Source: Sphingobacterium detergens (GTDB taxonomy: Bacteria > Bacteroidota > Bacteroidia > Sphingobacteriales > Sphingobacteriaceae). Taken from it: a DNA stretch of 64,000 bases. Below, piece by piece: positions 61,490 to 64,000 of the stretch. The translations under genes were made by a program, and so were the position numbers. The stretch spans positions 992,001 to 1,056,000 of the forward strand of contig NZ_RAPY01000001.1 of the NCBI RefSeq assembly GCF_003610355.1, written 5' to 3'. Position 1 is the first letter of the stretch. Each line of letters begins with the position of its first letter. A model generated the notes under the pieces. It did no database searches. It had not been told where the DNA came from and saw only the letters and a program-made list of their open reading frames with translations.

Positions 61490-62437
61490 TTAATATTTAA
61501 TGGGGTAATCTTGCATAAGCTCGAATTGGTATCCATCGCTTTTAAGTGCATCGATTAATGAAGATAACTGTTGTTGCCCTTTTTTAGTCTGAAACATGTC
61601 ATCATGCATTAAAAAAACTACATTATTCGGGACCATCGAACTTTTATTGTTCATAAAGTTGCGTATATGGGATAATGTCGCTTCTTGACTCACTATTGCA
61701 TTACCTGTAATACTATTCAAACGCCATTCCACATCCCAACCAAAAATACGATAACCATTTTTATGAAGCATATCAGCTGTTGTAGAGCCATTTTTTAAAT
61801 CTATCTTCCGGATATCATCATACATCCAGATATTTCTACCAGGAAGTCTAACAATTTTATGCTGAAGATTAAGATCCTTTTCATTCTTTTCAAAATCTGC
61901 AAAAGCTTTTTCCGGATTATTATAGAATCGTGAATATTGGTTATTTGCATGCGTGTAGCTATGATTATAGCAAGCAATTAAAGGATTACTTTCATATTTC
62001 TGAAGATCCCGCTTTCTTCCTTTGCTCATGTTGGCATGCTTACCAATTAAGAACACACTTACCTTTATATTTTTCTCTCTTGCCATAGAATCTATCGCCG
62101 CACTCCCGATCAAAGGTCCATCATCAAATGTCAAATAAATATGCTTTGGATGTGCATCAAAAGCTCTTCGCAACGAATCCTTCAGGTTACGTTTTTGTTG
62201 CTTTACAGGGATAGGATGCAAGCTATCAACTGTAAAATGGAGCTGATTTTTTTGAAGAGAATCCCATTTATTCAAAAGAACAGGTACTTTTTCCTTTTGG
62301 GTTAACTTTTCGTTTAAAGTATCCCTACTGCCCTCTTTGCCACTACCCAATACCTTGTTGGAGAAATCTTTGCACGACACATTACCTAAGATCACACCAC
62401 ATGTGAACAATGCAACCAATAACCTTCTACACTTCAT
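61490..62437 (-). CDS. Polysaccharide deacetylase family lipoprotein (NodB-like)
   Basis: A 315-residue protein with a lipoprotein-type signal ending G-N-V-S-C-K. The NodB catalytic motifs are T-F-D-D-G-P (second Asp is a metal ligand) and N-H-S-Y-T-H-A-N (HxxxH metal ligands), followed by R-L-P-G-R-N. Such enzymes remove acetyl groups from GlcNAc-containing cell wall or exopolysaccharide. The protein is probably envelope-anchored. The exact polymer is not indicated. Confidence 0.9.
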   Translation of the reverse strand: MKCRRLLVALFTCGVILGNVSCKDFSNKVLGSGKEGSRDTLNEKLTQKEKVPVLLNKWDSLQKNQLHFTVDSLHPIPVKQQKRNLKDSLRRAFDAHPKHIYLTFDDGPLIGSAAIDSMAREKNIKVSVFLIGKHANMSKGRKRDLQKYESNPLIACYNHSYTHANNQYSRFYNNPEKAFADFEKNEKDLNLQHKIVRLPGRNIWMYDDIRKIDLKNGSTTADMLHKNGYRIFGWDVEWRLNSITGNAIVSQEATLSHIRNFMNNKSSMVPNNVVFLMHDDMFQTKKGQQQLSSLIDALKSDGYQFELMQDYPIKY

Positions 62438-62632
62438 ATCTATCCTAATAACTTAAGTGATTTTTTTACATTTCAAAAATACTACAAAAACCTACTTAAA
62501 AAGTATAATATTTTATAAATCCCTATTTTCCGGGATAATCAACTACAAAAACAACAAAAATATTTGTCTAAACAGTTTAATATCATTAATTATCGTCTAA
62601 TACATGACCGCAAAATTTTGAAACAGTAGAAG

Positions 62633-63382
62633 CTATTTCTTCTTAAAGATTAAGGCTCTATTATATTCAAAGTTCATCCTGGCGATATTTAGGACAGATA
62701 TACCTTGTGGACATTCAACCTCACATGCTTCTGTATTTGAACAGTGTCCAAAAGATTCCGCATCCATTTGCTTGACCATACTGAGCACACGATGATTTCT
62801 TTCCTCCTTTCCCTGTGGCAGTAAGGCCATATGTGTAATCTTTGCTGAAGTAAATAGCGCTGCACTCCCATTTTTACAGGTGGCAACACATGCACCGCAT
62901 CCGATACAAGCAGCTGAATCAAACGCTTCTTCGGCAAGTTCATGTGAAATGGGAATAACTGTGGCATCTGGTGCCTGACCAGTATTGATAGATACAAAGC
63001 CTCCCAGCGAAATAATTCGGTCAAAAGCGGCCCTATCCACTTTAAGATCTTTTTTCACCGGAAATGCTGATGAACGGAAGGGTTCTATCACAATAGTATC
63101 ATTATCGTTGAACGAACGTAGATGCAACTGACACGTGGTCGTATGTTTCAACGGACCATGCGCAATACCGTTAATCATTACACCGCATTGGCCACAGATC
63201 CCTTCCCTACAATCATGGTCAAATTCAACAGGATCCTCTCCGTTCACAATGAGCTTTTCATTTAAGGTATCCAACATTTCAAGAAAAGACATATGTGGAT
63301 TAAGCCCCTGTAGATCATAGGCTACCAGTTTTCCTGCTGTTTGATTATCTTTTTGTCGCCAGATTTTAAGATGTAGATTCAT
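62633..63382 (-). CDS. sdhB: Succinate dehydrogenase/fumarate reductase iron-sulfur subunit
   Basis: A 249-residue subunit B. The [2Fe-2S] ligands are in C-R-E-G-I-C-G-Q-C-G (residues about 60-69) with a later Cys; the C-terminal domain has C-I-G-C-G-A-C and C-E-V-E-C-P-Q-G-I for the [4Fe-4S] and [3Fe-4S] clusters. It transfers electrons from the flavoprotein subunit to quinone through the membrane subunit. It follows the flavoprotein gene by 11 bases. Confidence 0.93.
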   Translation of the reverse strand: MNLHLKIWRQKDNQTAGKLVAYDLQGLNPHMSFLEMLDTLNEKLIVNGEDPVEFDHDCREGICGQCGVMINGIAHGPLKHTTTCQLHLRSFNDNDTIVIEPFRSSAFPVKKDLKVDRAAFDRIISLGGFVSINTGQAPDATVIPISHELAEEAFDSAACIGCGACVATCKNGSAALFTSAKITHMALLPQGKEERNHRVLSMVKQMDAESFGHCSNTEACEVECPQGISVLNIARMNFEYNRALIFKKK

Positions 63383-63393
63383 AATTGTTCATT

Positions 63394-64000
63394 TTATTTG
63401 TAGCTTCTTACCGTAGGTTGTATTTCTTCGAAAGTCAATGGTTCTTTGATCAATTCAGGTTCTTCCCCTTCTCCTTTCCAGGCCCAGGCAGAGATAAATT
63501 GAAATTCAGCATCATTTCTCAGCGCTTCTCCATCCGCTGTTTGGTATTCCTCCCTAAAATGTGCACCACAGGACTCTTCACGGGTCAACGCATCATAGCA
63601 CATCAATTCACCGATTTCAAAATAGTCTGCAACACGTCCAGCTTTCTCTAATTCCGTATTTAATGAATTTAGTTGGCCACTAACCATAACATTGCTATAA
63701 AATTCCTGCTTAAGCTTCTTGATTTCCGCTATTGCATATTGAAGTCCCTGCTCATTTCTAGCGAGACCGCAATAATCATACAGCAGCTTCCCAAGTGTTT
63801 TGTGAAAATAATCGACCGTTTTATTGCCCTTAATCTGTAATAATTCATCAATTTGCTTTTTAACCGCTAACTCTGCCTTTTCAAACTCCGCATGATCTGT
63901 AGAAATCTTTCCGGTGTGAATTTCATTCGATAAATAATTGGCGATGGTATAAGGCGCAATAAAATAACCGTCCACTGAAGCTTGAAGCAACGAATTTGCC
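63394..64000 (-). CDS. sdhA: Succinate dehydrogenase/fumarate reductase flavoprotein subunit (C-terminal part)
   Basis: The frame is open to the right edge; the visible C-terminal 201 residues begin within A-N-S-L-L-Q-A-S-V-D-G-Y-F, a conserved segment of subunit A. It corresponds to the helical C-terminal domain following the catalytic core, with R-E-E-S-C-G-A-H-F-R-E-E-Y near residue 135, the typical substrate-side R/H motif. The start lies beyond the window. It would be upstream of sdhB in the standard sdhCAB order. Confidence 0.9.
   Translation of the reverse strand, partial: ANSLLQASVDGYFIAPYTIANYLSNEIHTGKISTDHAEFEKAELAVKKQIDELLQIKGNKTVDYFHKTLGKLLYDYCGLARNEQGLQYAIAEIKKLKQEFYSNVMVSGQLNSLNTELEKAGRVADYFEIGELMCYDALTREESCGAHFREEYQTADGEALRNDAEFQFISAWAWKGEGEEPELIKEPLTFEEIQPTVRSYK

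Overview
The window looks like a chromosomal stretch from a low-GC member of the Bacteroidota, most likely a Sphingobacterium or a close relative in the Sphingobacteriaceae. The support is two SusC/SusD outer-membrane pairs, a FecR/ECF-sigma signalling cassette, Bacteroidota-type -7 elements (TAnnTTTG) close to several start codons, many Cys-lipoproteins, many AraC-family regulators and a Tet(X)-like flavoenzyme. The genus is an inference from family content. I saw no rRNA, tRNA, CRISPR array, insertion sequence or prophage.

Layout. 1-6.9 kb: tail of an upstream gene, a zinc-ribbon protein, a metallophosphoesterase, a stomatin-like protein and a run of small secreted proteins, lipoproteins and unknowns with short extra frames between them. 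7-11.4 kb: AraC regulator, flavodoxin-fold oxidoreductase, a Crp/Fnr regulator followed by nitronate monooxygenase with two dyad sites between them, and an acetyltransferase. 13.0-21.6 kb, minus strand: ECF sigma, FecR, STN-type SusC, SusD, glycerophosphodiester phosphodiesterase and a secreted metallo-beta-lactamase-fold hydrolase, which reads as a cell-surface-signalling uptake operon for a phosphodiester-containing nutrient. 23-25 kb: a Tet(X)-like monooxygenase divergent from an AraC regulator. 25-35 kb: isochorismatase-like hydrolase, a DUF2975/HTH pair, an immunity-like protein, a class C beta-lactamase-like hydrolase, membrane proteins, and an operon of sigma factor, anti-sigma-like protein and a complete ClpP. 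35-45 kb: AraC/MFS pair, a second Crp/Fnr protein, an H1-like protein with four 132-bp repeats, a nucleotidyltransferase, and a stress-type cluster (SDR, AraC, DJ-1/PfpI, esterase). 45-64 kb: M14 peptidase, CDF-like transporter, DUF6807 (PmoA) and Gfo/Idh/MocA proteins, a zeta-like P-loop protein with a small partner, a FadR-type regulator with two operators controlling itself and an Fsr-like exporter, a second SusC/SusD pair, a polysaccharide deacetylase and the start of the sdhB/sdhA operon.

The most unusual pattern is non-coding. Direct repeats of ATTCG spaced exactly 21 bp apart sit upstream of at least seven unrelated minus-strand genes between 12.8 and 34.8 kb. The 21-bp period is that of LytTR-type response-regulator sites (two 9-bp repeats with a 12-bp spacer), so these genes may form a regulon controlled from outside the window. 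Several sub-60-codon frames and decayed genes also fill apparently empty gaps.
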